Assembly: GCA_025059915.1 (NCBI GenBank)
Contig: JANXDD010000005.1
Coordinates: forward strand, 1 to 36,244
Origin: Bacteroidia bacterium
Lineage (GTDB): Bacteria; Bacteroidota; Bacteroidia; SpSt-205
DNA: 36,244 nucleotides
Reading direction: 5' to 3'
Part shown: positions 1 through 7,379 of the stretch, piece after piece
Layout: each line of letters starts with the position of its first letter
How positions within the stretch are numbered: position 1 is the first letter of the stretch
Made by a program: the position numbers and the translations under genes
Notes under the pieces: generated by a model
Seen by the model: the letters and a program-made list of their open reading frames with translations, nothing else
Told to the model about the DNA's origin: nothing
The model's database searches: none

Positions 1-83
1 CTCAGGAGGCTGGCACTATCCCATATGAGATTTTGGCTCGTCTCTCTCCCAGAGTGTATAGAATGTACTCATGGGGTGGATGA
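1..83 (+). CDS. alanine racemase, C-terminal fragment (5' end outside window)
   Basis: The third forward frame is open from the window edge to a TGA at 81-83. The last residues read TIPYEILARLSPRVYR, then MYSWGG and stop. Alanine racemases, including the MurF-Alr fusions of Bacteroidota, typically end with an IPYEILTRISPRVKRVY-like segment, which this matches closely. The enzyme makes D-alanine for peptidoglycan. Only about 26 residues are visible, so a stand-alone racemase cannot be told from a MurF-Alr fusion. The stop overlaps the ATG of birA at 80-82 (ATGA), so this would be the upstream member of the same operon. The call rests on a short motif. Confidence 0.68.
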   Translation, partial: QEAGTIPYEILARLSPRVYRMYSWGG

Positions 84-793
84 AACGGTATTTTTTCCCT
101 GAGCTGGACTCTACGCAGAGCCTTCTGCGAGAATGGGCTGAGAATCATTTTTATCCTTCTGGTACGCTTGTATGGACTTTTCATCAGCGGGCAGGCTATG
201 GACGAAAGGGCTCCTCTTGGTACGCCGCTCCCGGTGAAAGTCTTACTTTTAGCTTTCTTCTGCGGGAAAAGATAGAGCCTGAGACGCTGCTGGCGCGGGC
301 GGCATTAGCCTTGTATGATACAGTTTCCCCGTATGTTTCTTCTCCCCTTTATCTCAAGTGGCCTAATGACCTATGGGCAGGAGCCCGTGGGAAGCTGGCA
401 GGAATTCTGGCGGAGGTGCGATGGGCTGGAGCTCACCCCTTATATGCAATCATAGGAATCGGAGTCAATGTATATCAGCGGGAATTTCCCGCTGGCCTAC
501 AGGCGGTAAGTTTAGCTCAAATAGGAAGTCCCCCTTCCGAGTTAGAGCGCTTATTGGAGGAGTTTGAAAAGGCCTTTCTGGGGTGGAGTACAGCGGAGGC
601 AAGCTATGTGCGAGAGAGGTTTGTAGAACGGGCCTGGCGAGAAGGTATTCTCTCCCAGGAGGGGCATAGCTTGCCAGCATACCTTTTGAAATGGACAGAG
701 GCAAACGAAATACACTTTGAAACTCCGAAGGGGCTGTATGTATGCCCTGCTGGACAAGTGGAAATGATATGGAAGGCCCGCTTTTCTGCATAG
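80..793 (+). CDS. birA: biotin--[acetyl-CoA-carboxylase] ligase
   Basis: Attaches biotin to the biotin-carrier subunit of acetyl-CoA carboxylase through biotinyl-5'-AMP; cytoplasmic. Family motifs are in order: DSTQ (10-13), the biotin/ATP loop GYGRKGSSW (39-47), KWPND (93-97), GKLAGIL with the conserved Lys at about 105, and IGIGVNV (about 126-131). At about 237 residues it has the catalytic core and a short C-terminal domain but no N-terminal helix-turn-helix, so it should be a monofunctional ligase and not a bio-operon repressor. I chose the ATG at 80 because it forms an ATGA overlap with the upstream racemase stop, the junction type used elsewhere in this operon; an in-frame ATG at 71 is possible. 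The 3' end overlaps coaX by 25 nt. Confidence 0.93.
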   Translation: MKRYFFPELDSTQSLLREWAENHFYPSGTLVWTFHQRAGYGRKGSSWYAAPGESLTFSFLLREKIEPETLLARAALALYDTVSPYVSSPLYLKWPNDLWAGARGKLAGILAEVRWAGAHPLYAIIGIGVNVYQREFPAGLQAVSLAQIGSPPSELERLLEEFEKAFLGWSTAEASYVRERFVERAWREGILSQEGHSLPAYLLKWTEANEIHFETPKGLYVCPAGQVEMIWKARFSA

Positions 794-1497
794 ATGTAGG
801 CAATAGCACGGTGAAAGTCGCTCAGTTTTCTCCTGCGGGAGAGATGCTGGGGCTGGAGCCTATAGAAGAGCCTGAGCAGCTTCTTTCTCTTACTGGGAAA
901 AGGGTTGTTTATATAGATACTCGGCTGGAGCCGCACTGGCGGGCTCGCCTCGCTGAAATAGGAGCGGAAGAGCTCTCCCTAAGCCGAGGAGTACCTTTTG
1001 TGTCGGATTATACCTTGCAGTTAGGGCCTGAGAGAGCAGCTCAGATTATAGCGGTGTGGGAAAGTGGGAAGTTTCCAGCGGTTATCCTTAGTTTAGGCAC
1101 CGCTTGTACGATAGACTACATAGATGCGGGGGGAAGGCACCGAGGGGGAACTATTACAGCGGGAATTCACTTGCGTCTGCGAGCGCTGAAAGAGGGAACA
1201 GGGCGGCTGCCCTGGGTAGAGCCGCAAAAAAGAGCGCTCCAACTTGGCACTAATACGGAAGAAGCCATCATAGCAGGGGTGGTGGGAGGCTTTCGGTTAG
1301 AGCTTAGGGCTCGGCTAGAGAGCCTTAGGAAGCAGTATGGGGATTTTTCTATTTGGGTTACAGGGGGAGAAGTAGAGCTGGTCAAGGATGAACTTCCCGC
1401 GGACGCTATCTTTGCGCCTGAACTGACACTGCGTGGCGTGTGGCTCTGGCAGCGATTTTTGCATACCTCTGGGGGCAGCTCACTTTCAATCCTTTGA
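769..1497 (+). CDS. coaX: type III pantothenate kinase
   Basis: First step of coenzyme A synthesis: ATP-dependent phosphorylation of pantothenate. The ASKHA-fold signatures are present: DVGNSTVK near the start (Asp9), LGTACTID (about 109-116), then RGGTITAGI and LGTNTEEAIIAGVVGGF. Start: an upstream in-frame ATG at 742 adds nine residues with no family resemblance, whereas the ATG at 769 puts DVGN at the usual distance from the N-terminus. Two departures from the usual motifs: the DxGT motif reads SLGT (108-111), and the catalytic GxDR motif reads GPER (86-89, Glu88 for Asp). The gene overlaps birA by 25 nt and the next gene by 58 nt, so it is translationally coupled. Length (242) is normal. 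Confidence 0.9.
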   Translation: MEGPLFCIDVGNSTVKVAQFSPAGEMLGLEPIEEPEQLLSLTGKRVVYIDTRLEPHWRARLAEIGAEELSLSRGVPFVSDYTLQLGPERAAQIIAVWESGKFPAVILSLGTACTIDYIDAGGRHRGGTITAGIHLRLRALKEGTGRLPWVEPQKRALQLGTNTEEAIIAGVVGGFRLELRARLESLRKQYGDFSIWVTGGEVELVKDELPADAIFAPELTLRGVWLWQRFLHTSGGSSLSIL

Positions 1498-2615
1498 GCG
1501 GGTATGGGACGGGGTTTCCGCATTTGACGGCGTCGGGGGGTGGATTGGGAATGGGGCGGCTTTCGGTGGTAGGGCTCGGGGTTGGCCTTCCTGAGCAGCC
1601 AGCCCATAGTGCCCATCTCTCAGCCATGCAAGCGGATTTCAGCGGCTATGGGCGCTCTCAAATCCTGCGCACCTCCACCCAGCGCGCCCGCTTCGGCTCA
1701 GGCTCGCTTCAAAACCTCCAAATGAGCTTTGCCCGAGGTAAGGGTTGGGGGTTTGCTATCGGACTTTCCCCCCAAGCCCTCCAGGGGTACCAAGGAAGCT
1801 CTCACCTTCGCTCCCCCCTTGCTTTCCGATATGCAGAAAAAGCTGAGGGACTTCTTTCCTTGGCTTATCTTCAGGTCGGCTTTCGGTGGAAGCAGCTTGG
1901 ATTAGGTTATCAGTTTGGCTATCTGTGGGGCACTTATGAGCGGCAGCGCAGCATCCAGCTTCTGGACCAGCTTCTTCCAGACCTTTTACTTACTACTTTG
2001 CGGCTGAGCGGCGTCCAGCATCGCATCGGCGCCCTATGGCAAGACTCTCTCAAAAGCTGGGCTTATCAGCTGAGTCTCTCCTACGCCTTGCCAACGCAGC
2101 TTCACTATGAGCTCACTTACAGCTTTCAGAAAAATTTTTCCCTTACCAGCATCCTCGTGGATACTTTTGCCAATGGTGGCGGGAAAATGGACTATTCCCC
2201 TGCGCTGCGTGGAGGCTTTACTATAGGAAATGCTCAGTGGCGGATGGGTGTAGAGGGAGCAGTAGTAAAGGGCGGGCAAAAGTGGTCGGGAGCGGGTTTG
2301 CCTTCAGCGGAGGGACGGACAGGCTGGGATGTACGCTTTGGAATAGAGTGGCAGCCAGATTCCCGCAGTAATGCGTTCTATAAGCGTTTGAGATATCAGG
2401 GGGGAGGATATGTCGCCCAGATGCCTTATGTGGATTTACATTTTTATGGGGTTACGACTGGCATCGGCTGGCAGTTTCCTCGCAGTCCTAATCTCGTTTA
2501 TTTAGCGGTGGAATATGGACATGCTCCCCATCCGCAGATCAGAGAGACTTTTCTTCAAGTCAGCGTTGCAGCCGTTTTCCGAGAGCTATGGTTTATCCCG
2601 CCGCGTATAGACTGA
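1440..2615 (+). CDS. outer-membrane beta-barrel protein, function unknown
   Basis: About 391 residues from a GTG inside the 3' end of coaX. The N-terminus MALAAIFAYLWGQ looks like a short signal peptide, followed by NPLSGYGTGFP and a Gly-rich GMGRLSVVGLG segment. This resembles the start of Bacteroidota FadL/PorV-like barrel proteins (NPYS-YG-GD followed by a GMGG loop). The rest alternates aromatic and small residues in strand-like blocks and has no predicted cytoplasmic domain. From memory, a barrel gene of this kind often follows coaX in Bacteroidota, but I cannot name a substrate. A TATCTTTG at 1409-1416 inside coaX could be an internal promoter with a roughly 20-nt leader. It overlaps the longer tolC reading frame, whose likely true start lies after this stop. 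Confidence 0.72.
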   Translation: MALAAIFAYLWGQLTFNPLSGYGTGFPHLTASGGGLGMGRLSVVGLGVGLPEQPAHSAHLSAMQADFSGYGRSQILRTSTQRARFGSGSLQNLQMSFARGKGWGFAIGLSPQALQGYQGSSHLRSPLAFRYAEKAEGLLSLAYLQVGFRWKQLGLGYQFGYLWGTYERQRSIQLLDQLLPDLLLTTLRLSGVQHRIGALWQDSLKSWAYQLSLSYALPTQLHYELTYSFQKNFSLTSILVDTFANGGGKMDYSPALRGGFTIGNAQWRMGVEGAVVKGGQKWSGAGLPSAEGRTGWDVRFGIEWQPDSRSNAFYKRLRYQGGGYVAQMPYVDLHFYGVTTGIGWQFPRSPNLVYLAVEYGHAPHPQIRETFLQVSVAAVFRELWFIPPRID

Positions 2616-2671
2616 GCATCTGCCTAACTTTCCGCAGCATGAGGGGTAAAGGTTTTGCACTGCGATATGCC

Positions 2672-2681
2672 GGAGGAGGGG
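2672..2681 (+). promoter_or_regulatory. strong Shine-Dalgarno site that decides the TolC-like start
   Basis: GGAGGAGGGG lies 8 nt before the in-frame TTG at 2690. Starting there gives a compact signal peptide and puts the start after the stop of the preceding gene. Most starts in this window have no such site, so it stands out. Confidence 0.6.
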
Positions 2682-2689
2682 ACTATTCT

Positions 2690-4087
2690 TTGCGTATCCT
2701 TGTCCGATTTTTCCTTGGCCTGATTATTCTACGGGGGGCAGGAGAAAGGGGATATGCGCAAGTTTCCCTTCCCCTCTTTCCGCCGGCGAAAGCACAGCGG
2801 ATTACTTTGCCTGTTTTTCTGAACGAGGTTCGCCGAAATGCGCTGGCTATTCGTCAAGCGGGCGTAGCCTTACGTCCTGTCCAAGCTGAGCTTCAGCAGG
2901 CATATGCAGCCTTTTTTCCCTCTCTAAATGCGAGTGCCAGTGCGACTCAGAACTATGGTACGACCTTTGACCCTTTTGCATTTGATAGGGTTCAGCAGAC
3001 TACGACATTTGCCTCGGGGTCTGTGAGTGCAGGGTGGATCATTTTTGCTGGCTTGGCTAATCATTACCTCCTTCGCCAGGCTCGGGCTAATGCCGCCCTT
3101 ACGCAGGCCAGCTATAGGCGCACTCAGACAGAGGTTTTAGCTCAGGCTCTTATTCAGTTTAGTCAAACTTTGAGCGACTCTTTTCTGATAGCTCTTTCTC
3201 ACCAGCGAATAGAGCGGCTGCGCGACCAGCTTCGGCGCTTTGCAGCGCAAGCTCAAGCCGGGCAGGTTCTTTCGGCAGACAGTTTGTCTATTTCAGCCCA
3301 GATTGCTCGTGAAGAAGCCCAGTACCTCACCCTCTACAATCGTCATCGGGAGAATAAGCTCTTTCTCCTTCAACTGATGGGATGGGATTCGGTGTCGGTA
3401 GATTCGGTGGAATTCAGCTTAGGGGTGGAGGTGCCTGACCTTGGGCTTTTGACGGAAGAAGAAGCAATTCAGCTTGCCCTTCGTAATGCCCCTGAGATAG
3501 AAGAAGCCCGATGGCGAACTGTAGTTCAGACTTACAGCTTGCGAGCAGCACGCGCTGCCTATTTTCCAACTCTTTCATTGGGCGCCTCTCTCCAGACAAA
3601 CTATTCCTCTAACGCCGGGAATGTGCGGTTTGATCCAGCGAGGGGATTAGTACGGGAGCCTCTCTCTTTTGAGCGGCAGGTCAGGGAAAACTTCAATCAG
3701 TCCATTTCTCTTTCTTTGTCTGTGCCTATTTTTCAGCAGCTGCGCCGGCGGACGCAAGTAGCTCGGGCCGAAGGGGCTCTTCGCAGCGCAGAAATTCAAG
3801 TGGAGATTCAGAGGCAGCAGGTGGTGCGGCGCACCCAGCAGGCTTATCTGGCGTGGCGAAATGCTCTCCAGCAAGAGGCTGCCCTACGCTATAGTGTAGA
3901 GGCTTCTCAAAGGGCTCTCCAGCAGGCTCAGATTCAATATGAAGCTGGTAGGCTCTCTTATTGGGGCTACCGAGAAGCGCTTCTCACGGCTACACAAGCT
4001 CAGCTGGAGCTAGAGCAAGCCCGACTAGATAAAGCATTCCGAGCTATCTTGCTGGCAGCATACACTGGCAAATACACTGGCCTATGA
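2690..4087 (+). CDS. TolC-family outer-membrane efflux channel
   Basis: About 465 residues. After the signal peptide (RILVRFFLGLIILRG, cleavage near GYAQ) comes an ITLPVFLNEVRRNALAIRQA segment, then two copies of the TolC/OEP fold: long Gln/Ala-rich helices alternating with strand pairs such as FFPSLNASASATQNYG and YFPTLSLGASLQTNY. Members form trimeric channels across the outer membrane and periplasm, fed by an inner-membrane pump through an adaptor. The frame is open from an ATG at 2588, and another ATG lies at 2639, but the TTG at 2690 has the Shine-Dalgarno site and gives the better signal sequence. The 3' end overlaps the adaptor gene by 4 nt (ATGA). No pump gene follows. Confidence 0.92.
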   Translation: MRILVRFFLGLIILRGAGERGYAQVSLPLFPPAKAQRITLPVFLNEVRRNALAIRQAGVALRPVQAELQQAYAAFFPSLNASASATQNYGTTFDPFAFDRVQQTTTFASGSVSAGWIIFAGLANHYLLRQARANAALTQASYRRTQTEVLAQALIQFSQTLSDSFLIALSHQRIERLRDQLRRFAAQAQAGQVLSADSLSISAQIAREEAQYLTLYNRHRENKLFLLQLMGWDSVSVDSVEFSLGVEVPDLGLLTEEEAIQLALRNAPEIEEARWRTVVQTYSLRAARAAYFPTLSLGASLQTNYSSNAGNVRFDPARGLVREPLSFERQVRENFNQSISLSLSVPIFQQLRRRTQVARAEGALRSAEIQVEIQRQQVVRRTQQAYLAWRNALQQEAALRYSVEASQRALQQAQIQYEAGRLSYWGYREALLTATQAQLELEQARLDKAFRAILLAAYTGKYTGL

Positions 4088-5322
4088 GGCGCTGGCAATG
4101 GCTTCTTCTCATAGGAATAGGGCTCCTCTTACTATTTGGGGTGGGGCGATGGGCGTGTGGAGGCGACGGAGCTCTCACTGTAGAAGTGGATACCCTGCGA
4201 AGGCGAACCATCCGTCCTTTCATCACGGAGACAGCAGTCATCCGACCTGTAGTGGAAGTGCCTATTAGCCCAGATGTATCAGGCGAAGTAGTGCGGATTT
4301 ATGTGAAAGAAGGAGATACGGTAAAAGCAGGGCAGCTTCTTTTTACCATCCGACCAGATAACTACCGTATGGCTCTTCTTCAGATGCAGGCGGCTCTGGA
4401 GGAAGCAAAGGCTCAGTATGCCTCAGCTCAAGCTGCTTTAGCCCAGCAGGCAGCTGCTTTCATTCAAGAATCCCTTGCTTATGAGCGAGCAAAGCGGCTC
4501 TACGAAGGACGAGCCCTCTCAGAGGCTGAATGGGATGCGGCTCGCCTGCGCTATCAGATTAGTCAAGCTCAGCGACAAAGTGCCGAAAACTCTGTCCGAG
4601 CGGCATTCCATCGCATTCGGAGTGTGCAAGCTAACCTTGACCGCACGAAGTTGGATTACGAGCGTACCTCTGTTTATGCTTCCATGGATGGAGTGATTAC
4701 ACGCTTGCTTGTACGGGTGGGGCAGCGAGTGGTCGGTGTAGGACAAATGGCAGGCACCGAAAGCGTCCGTATCGCAGACCTGAGCCGATTTCTCGTAGAA
4801 ACTCAAATCTCTGAAAATGACGTCGTACGCCTACATGTAGGCGATTCAGTGAGTATTGAGGTTCAAGCCTATCCAGAACTGAAACTGCGGGGATATGTGC
4901 AGCAGATTGGGTATAGCTCTGGGAGAGCTTCCCCCCAAAGTGAAGCGGCCAGCGCCCTCGCAGGAGAACAGGTGAGTACCTATCTCGTCCGCATAGCGAT
5001 AGATACCTCAGGCTATGATCCAAAGAAGTATCCCCTACGCCCCGATATGAGCGCTCTGGTACGGATTTATTATGCTAAACGCGAGAATGTACTGACTTTA
5101 CCACTTCAAGCCATTGTTTTACGCAGGGGTGAGGAGGTCGTATATGAAGTGCGGGAGGGAAAGGCTATTGAGCGAAAAGTCCGCAGTGGCTTAGCCGATG
5201 ATAAATGGGTGGAAGTGGAGGGGGAGCTTCAAGAAGGGGCGCTCATAGTTACAGGTCCCTACGAGGTGCTGCAAGAGCGGTTGAGAGATAGTGTGGAGGT
5301 TAGCATTCGTTCTCGCTTGTGA
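4084..5322 (+). CDS. periplasmic adaptor (HlyD/RND membrane-fusion) protein
   Basis: About 412 residues. The N-terminal segment WLLLIGIGLLLLFGVGRW anchors it in the inner membrane. A first lipoyl half-motif (SPDVSGEVVRIYVKEGDTVK) is followed by a long Ala/Gln-rich coiled-coil hairpin (about 95-185), the second lipoyl half (TSVYASMDGVITRLLVRVGQ), a beta-barrel domain and a membrane-proximal domain ending in GPYEVLQERLRD. This is the order in MacA/AcrA-type adaptors that link an inner-membrane ABC or RND pump to a TolC channel. It starts inside the stop of the TolC-like gene, so the two are made together. The next gene is gpsA, so the pump must be encoded elsewhere or be absent. The substrate is unknown. 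Confidence 0.92.
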   Translation: MRRWQWLLLIGIGLLLLFGVGRWACGGDGALTVEVDTLRRRTIRPFITETAVIRPVVEVPISPDVSGEVVRIYVKEGDTVKAGQLLFTIRPDNYRMALLQMQAALEEAKAQYASAQAALAQQAAAFIQESLAYERAKRLYEGRALSEAEWDAARLRYQISQAQRQSAENSVRAAFHRIRSVQANLDRTKLDYERTSVYASMDGVITRLLVRVGQRVVGVGQMAGTESVRIADLSRFLVETQISENDVVRLHVGDSVSIEVQAYPELKLRGYVQQIGYSSGRASPQSEAASALAGEQVSTYLVRIAIDTSGYDPKKYPLRPDMSALVRIYYAKRENVLTLPLQAIVLRRGEEVVYEVREGKAIERKVRSGLADDKWVEVEGELQEGALIVTGPYEVLQERLRDSVEVSIRSRL

Positions 5323-6281
5323 AGGTAGGGCTTATTGGGTCAGGCAGTTGGGCTTGTGCTCTTGCTTCTTTGATTTGTCAGAATAGGCATACCCTTCTGT
5401 GGTGGGTGCGGCGTCCAGAAGTAGCCGCCACCCTGCGTAGGGAAGGTCGGCATCTGGAGGTCTTTCCAGAATACGTTTTTCCCCAGCAGTGTGTGGAGTT
5501 TGTTACTTCGGACATTACGGCGGTATTGGGGGAGGCTGAGCTTTTGATTTTAGCGATACCTGCGCGGTATGTGTGGAGCACTTTGGAGAAGGTGGATTTT
5601 CCTGAAGGGGTTCCGTGGGTTTCAGGGACAAAAGGGCTTCTTTTTGAGACTGGACTGCGTCCCAGTGAGTACCTTTCTCGCCGAGGGGTGAAAGAGCTGG
5701 CAATTCTCAGCGGCCCCAGTTATGCCGAAGAAGTGCTTGCTTGCCGACCGACATGGGTCGGCTTAGGCACAGCATCCTTTCATCTCCGAGAAGTAGTACA
5801 GGCGGTCTTAGGTACTTCATTTTTCCATTTGCTTCCGACTGCGGCTGTGGAATCTTTAGAGTGGGTGGGCATTTTGAAGAATATCTACGCCATAGGGATC
5901 GGGGCAGTGAGCCTTTTGGGGGATAACGCTCGGGCGGCGCTGGCAGCGGCGATGCTGAGGGAGCTGCAGGCTATTCTATCCGTCTGGGTGCCAGAGGAGA
6001 AGGTAGAGGTGCTCTCCCCGCCATGGGCGGGGGATTTTTTAGTTACTGCATTCGGGACGCTGAGCCGCAATCAGCGTCTGGGGCAGTACTTAGCTCAGGG
6101 CTATCGTCCTCGCACGGCATTGGCTCGGCTCGGCACAGAAGCAGAAGGATATTATGCTGCCCTCTCCCTGCGCAGCCGTATAAGTCCAGAGTTTCCCCTC
6201 CTCTATACCATCACACGCGTCTTGAATGAGGAGGAGCTTTCCGAAAACCTTAGCTCGCATTTGTTGAGGCTCCTTTCCTGA
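5319..6281 (+). CDS. gpsA: NAD(P)-dependent glycerol-3-phosphate dehydrogenase
   Basis: Reduces dihydroxyacetone phosphate to sn-glycerol-3-phosphate for phospholipid synthesis; cytoplasmic. Motifs: dinucleotide loop GSGSWACALA (7-16), SGTKGLL with Lys105, SGPSYAEEV (131-139), catalytic Lys187 in ILKNIYAIG, the GDNARAALAAAMLRE helix, then GDFLVTAFGTLSRNQRLG. The usual GDL-TC-S block reads GDFLVTAFGT, a mild divergence. Length (320) is typical. The start is a GTG that shares four bases with the adaptor stop (GTGA). It ends the long forward operon and converges on the next gene with only five bases between stops, so no stand-alone terminator fits there. Confidence 0.94.
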   Translation: MKVGLIGSGSWACALASLICQNRHTLLWWVRRPEVAATLRREGRHLEVFPEYVFPQQCVEFVTSDITAVLGEAELLILAIPARYVWSTLEKVDFPEGVPWVSGTKGLLFETGLRPSEYLSRRGVKELAILSGPSYAEEVLACRPTWVGLGTASFHLREVVQAVLGTSFFHLLPTAAVESLEWVGILKNIYAIGIGAVSLLGDNARAALAAAMLRELQAILSVWVPEEKVEVLSPPWAGDFLVTAFGTLSRNQRLGQYLAQGYRPRTALARLGTEAEGYYAALSLRSRISPEFPLLYTITRVLNEEELSENLSSHLLRLLS

Positions 6282-6286
6282 TGATT

Positions 6287-6811
6287 TTACCACTCCTTTA
6301 TATCCTCTCGCCGAAGGCGCTTAGGAATGTATCTGTGGGGGCGATAGAAGCCGCCTATTTGAGCCTCTGCCGTAGGCAAAATCCGCCAAAAGGTTGGGTA
6401 GGCTCTGTGAAGTTGAACCCCTACTCCGCCTTGAAGGTAAAAACGCTGCAGGTAAGGCTCTAACCACACCCGTATCCCCGAGAGAATCATCATCCGCGTG
6501 TCCCAGCGAGTTTCCCTGCCCGGTAGGTACCGCTGGTGAATATGAAATCCAACATAAAGAGGGCGGTCATACCTTTCTTTTTTCATAAAAAAGCCAACGG
6601 GATGAGAAACTCCCAAAGAAAAGTAGGCAGGGATGGGGGAGCAGTGGAAAAAAGTGTGATTGTACCGAAGGGCTAAAGCGGGTCGCGCCCATAGATGAAC
6701 CCCACCTATGCCCCAGCTTCCCCCCCAGTAAAAGGGCTTGGGAGCATCTAAAGGCTGACTATAGGCGACGCAGCTTCCCAGCAGCCCAATCCACTTGATA
6801 GCGGCTCTCAC
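6287..6811 (-). CDS. exported protein of unknown function
   Basis: I do not recognise this family. From the GTG at 6811 the product is about 174 residues and begins RAAIKWIGLLGSCVAYSQ, a signal peptide with likely cleavage after YSQ. The open frame runs upstream to 6847, but the extra twelve residues (MLERSRALRRLP) would spoil the signal, so I favour 6811. The mature part is rich in Tyr, Trp, Phe and Gly with strand-like stretches (FYWGGSWGIGGVHLW, LYVGFHIHQRYLPG, FYLQGGVGVQLHRAY), which suggests a small outer-membrane barrel. The start lies 53 nt inside the 3' end of the upstream lipoprotein gene, so the two are probably co-transcribed. Confidence 0.6.
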   Translation of the reverse strand: MRAAIKWIGLLGSCVAYSQPLDAPKPFYWGGSWGIGGVHLWARPALALRYNHTFFHCSPIPAYFSLGVSHPVGFFMKKERYDRPLYVGFHIHQRYLPGRETRWDTRMMILSGIRVWLEPYLQRFYLQGGVGVQLHRAYPTFWRILPTAEAQIGGFYRPHRYIPKRLRREDIKEW

Positions 6812-7328
6812 TGGTAGTCGTCGTAGTGCGCGGCTCCTCTCCAACAAAGTCTGTTACTCGCTCTTCACTGCGCCTTAGGAGGCTGCCATCCCGTTCCAAT
6901 AGAGCTTGAGCTTGACTTACTCTATTCGGAAAAACCTGCTGATAGGCACACAGGAGGGTATCTAACAGATTGCAAGTGCTATCTGTCAAAAGGGCATAGA
7001 AGAGGGTGCCGTCGGGAGACATTAGCTCTATGAACCAGAGCTCTCGGGCCTCTGGTCCTTTCCAGCGACCAATGGGAGCATACACGCCCACAGGTAGCAC
7101 CTGCTTTTTGAGCCATTCTTGCACCTCTGGAGAAAATGGATCCATGGACCGTCCTGAGGGAATTTGCACAGGAGGGACTACGGGAGGAAGTCCATTTCTC
7201 AGCTCCTCACAGACAGAGGGACTACCGAGATTAAGAGGAGGGGCTTCTTCTGTCGGCGTAGAAGAAGGAGTAGGACTACAAGAACTTAGAAGGCATAAGA
7301 GCCCTGCCCATACATACCTGTAGGTCAT
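6759..7328 (-). CDS. lipoprotein of unknown function
   Basis: About 189 residues. It starts MTYRYVWAGLLCLLSSC, a lipoprotein signal with lipobox LSSC, followed by a Pro/Ser/Thr/Glu-rich linker. The central part contains EVQEWLKKQVLPVGVYAPIG and a WFIELMSPDGTLFYALLTD stretch. The tail has a run of five Thr followed by SESRYQVDWA. No family was recognised. The ATG is preceded by a perfect -7 element, TAAGTTTG, ending 4 nt upstream, which supports both the start and a leaderless message. It is divergent from glmS across about 50 bases and overlaps the downstream exported-protein gene. Confidence 0.75.
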   Translation of the reverse strand: MTYRYVWAGLLCLLSSCSPTPSSTPTEEAPPLNLGSPSVCEELRNGLPPVVPPVQIPSGRSMDPFSPEVQEWLKKQVLPVGVYAPIGRWKGPEARELWFIELMSPDGTLFYALLTDSTCNLLDTLLCAYQQVFPNRVSQAQALLERDGSLLRRSEERVTDFVGEEPRTTTTTSESRYQVDWAAGKLRRL

Positions 7329-7332
7329 GATA

Positions 7333-7340
7333 CAAACTTA
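7333..7340 (-). promoter_or_regulatory. -7 promoter element of the lipoprotein gene at 7328
   Basis: Reads TAAGTTTG on the minus strand, a perfect match to the Bacteroidota consensus TAnnTTTG, and ends 4 nt before the ATG. No convincing -33 element was seen. Confidence 0.72.
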
Positions 7341-7365
7341 CGGGCTTTTTATGAGAATAGATGCG

Positions 7366-7373
7366 TAATATTG
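7366..7373 (+). promoter_or_regulatory. probable -7 promoter element of glmS
   Basis: Reads TAATATTG (one mismatch to TAnnTTTG) and ends 6 nt before the glmS ATG at 7380. Position and divergent context support it; the mismatch lowers confidence. Confidence 0.45.
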
Positions 7374-7379
7374 CAAGCA

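Noticed and set aside
7329-7379. glmS ribozyme or other leader RNA before glmS
   Set aside because: Only about 50 bases separate the divergent starts, too short for the ribozyme, and the promoter box lies 6 nt from the ATG.
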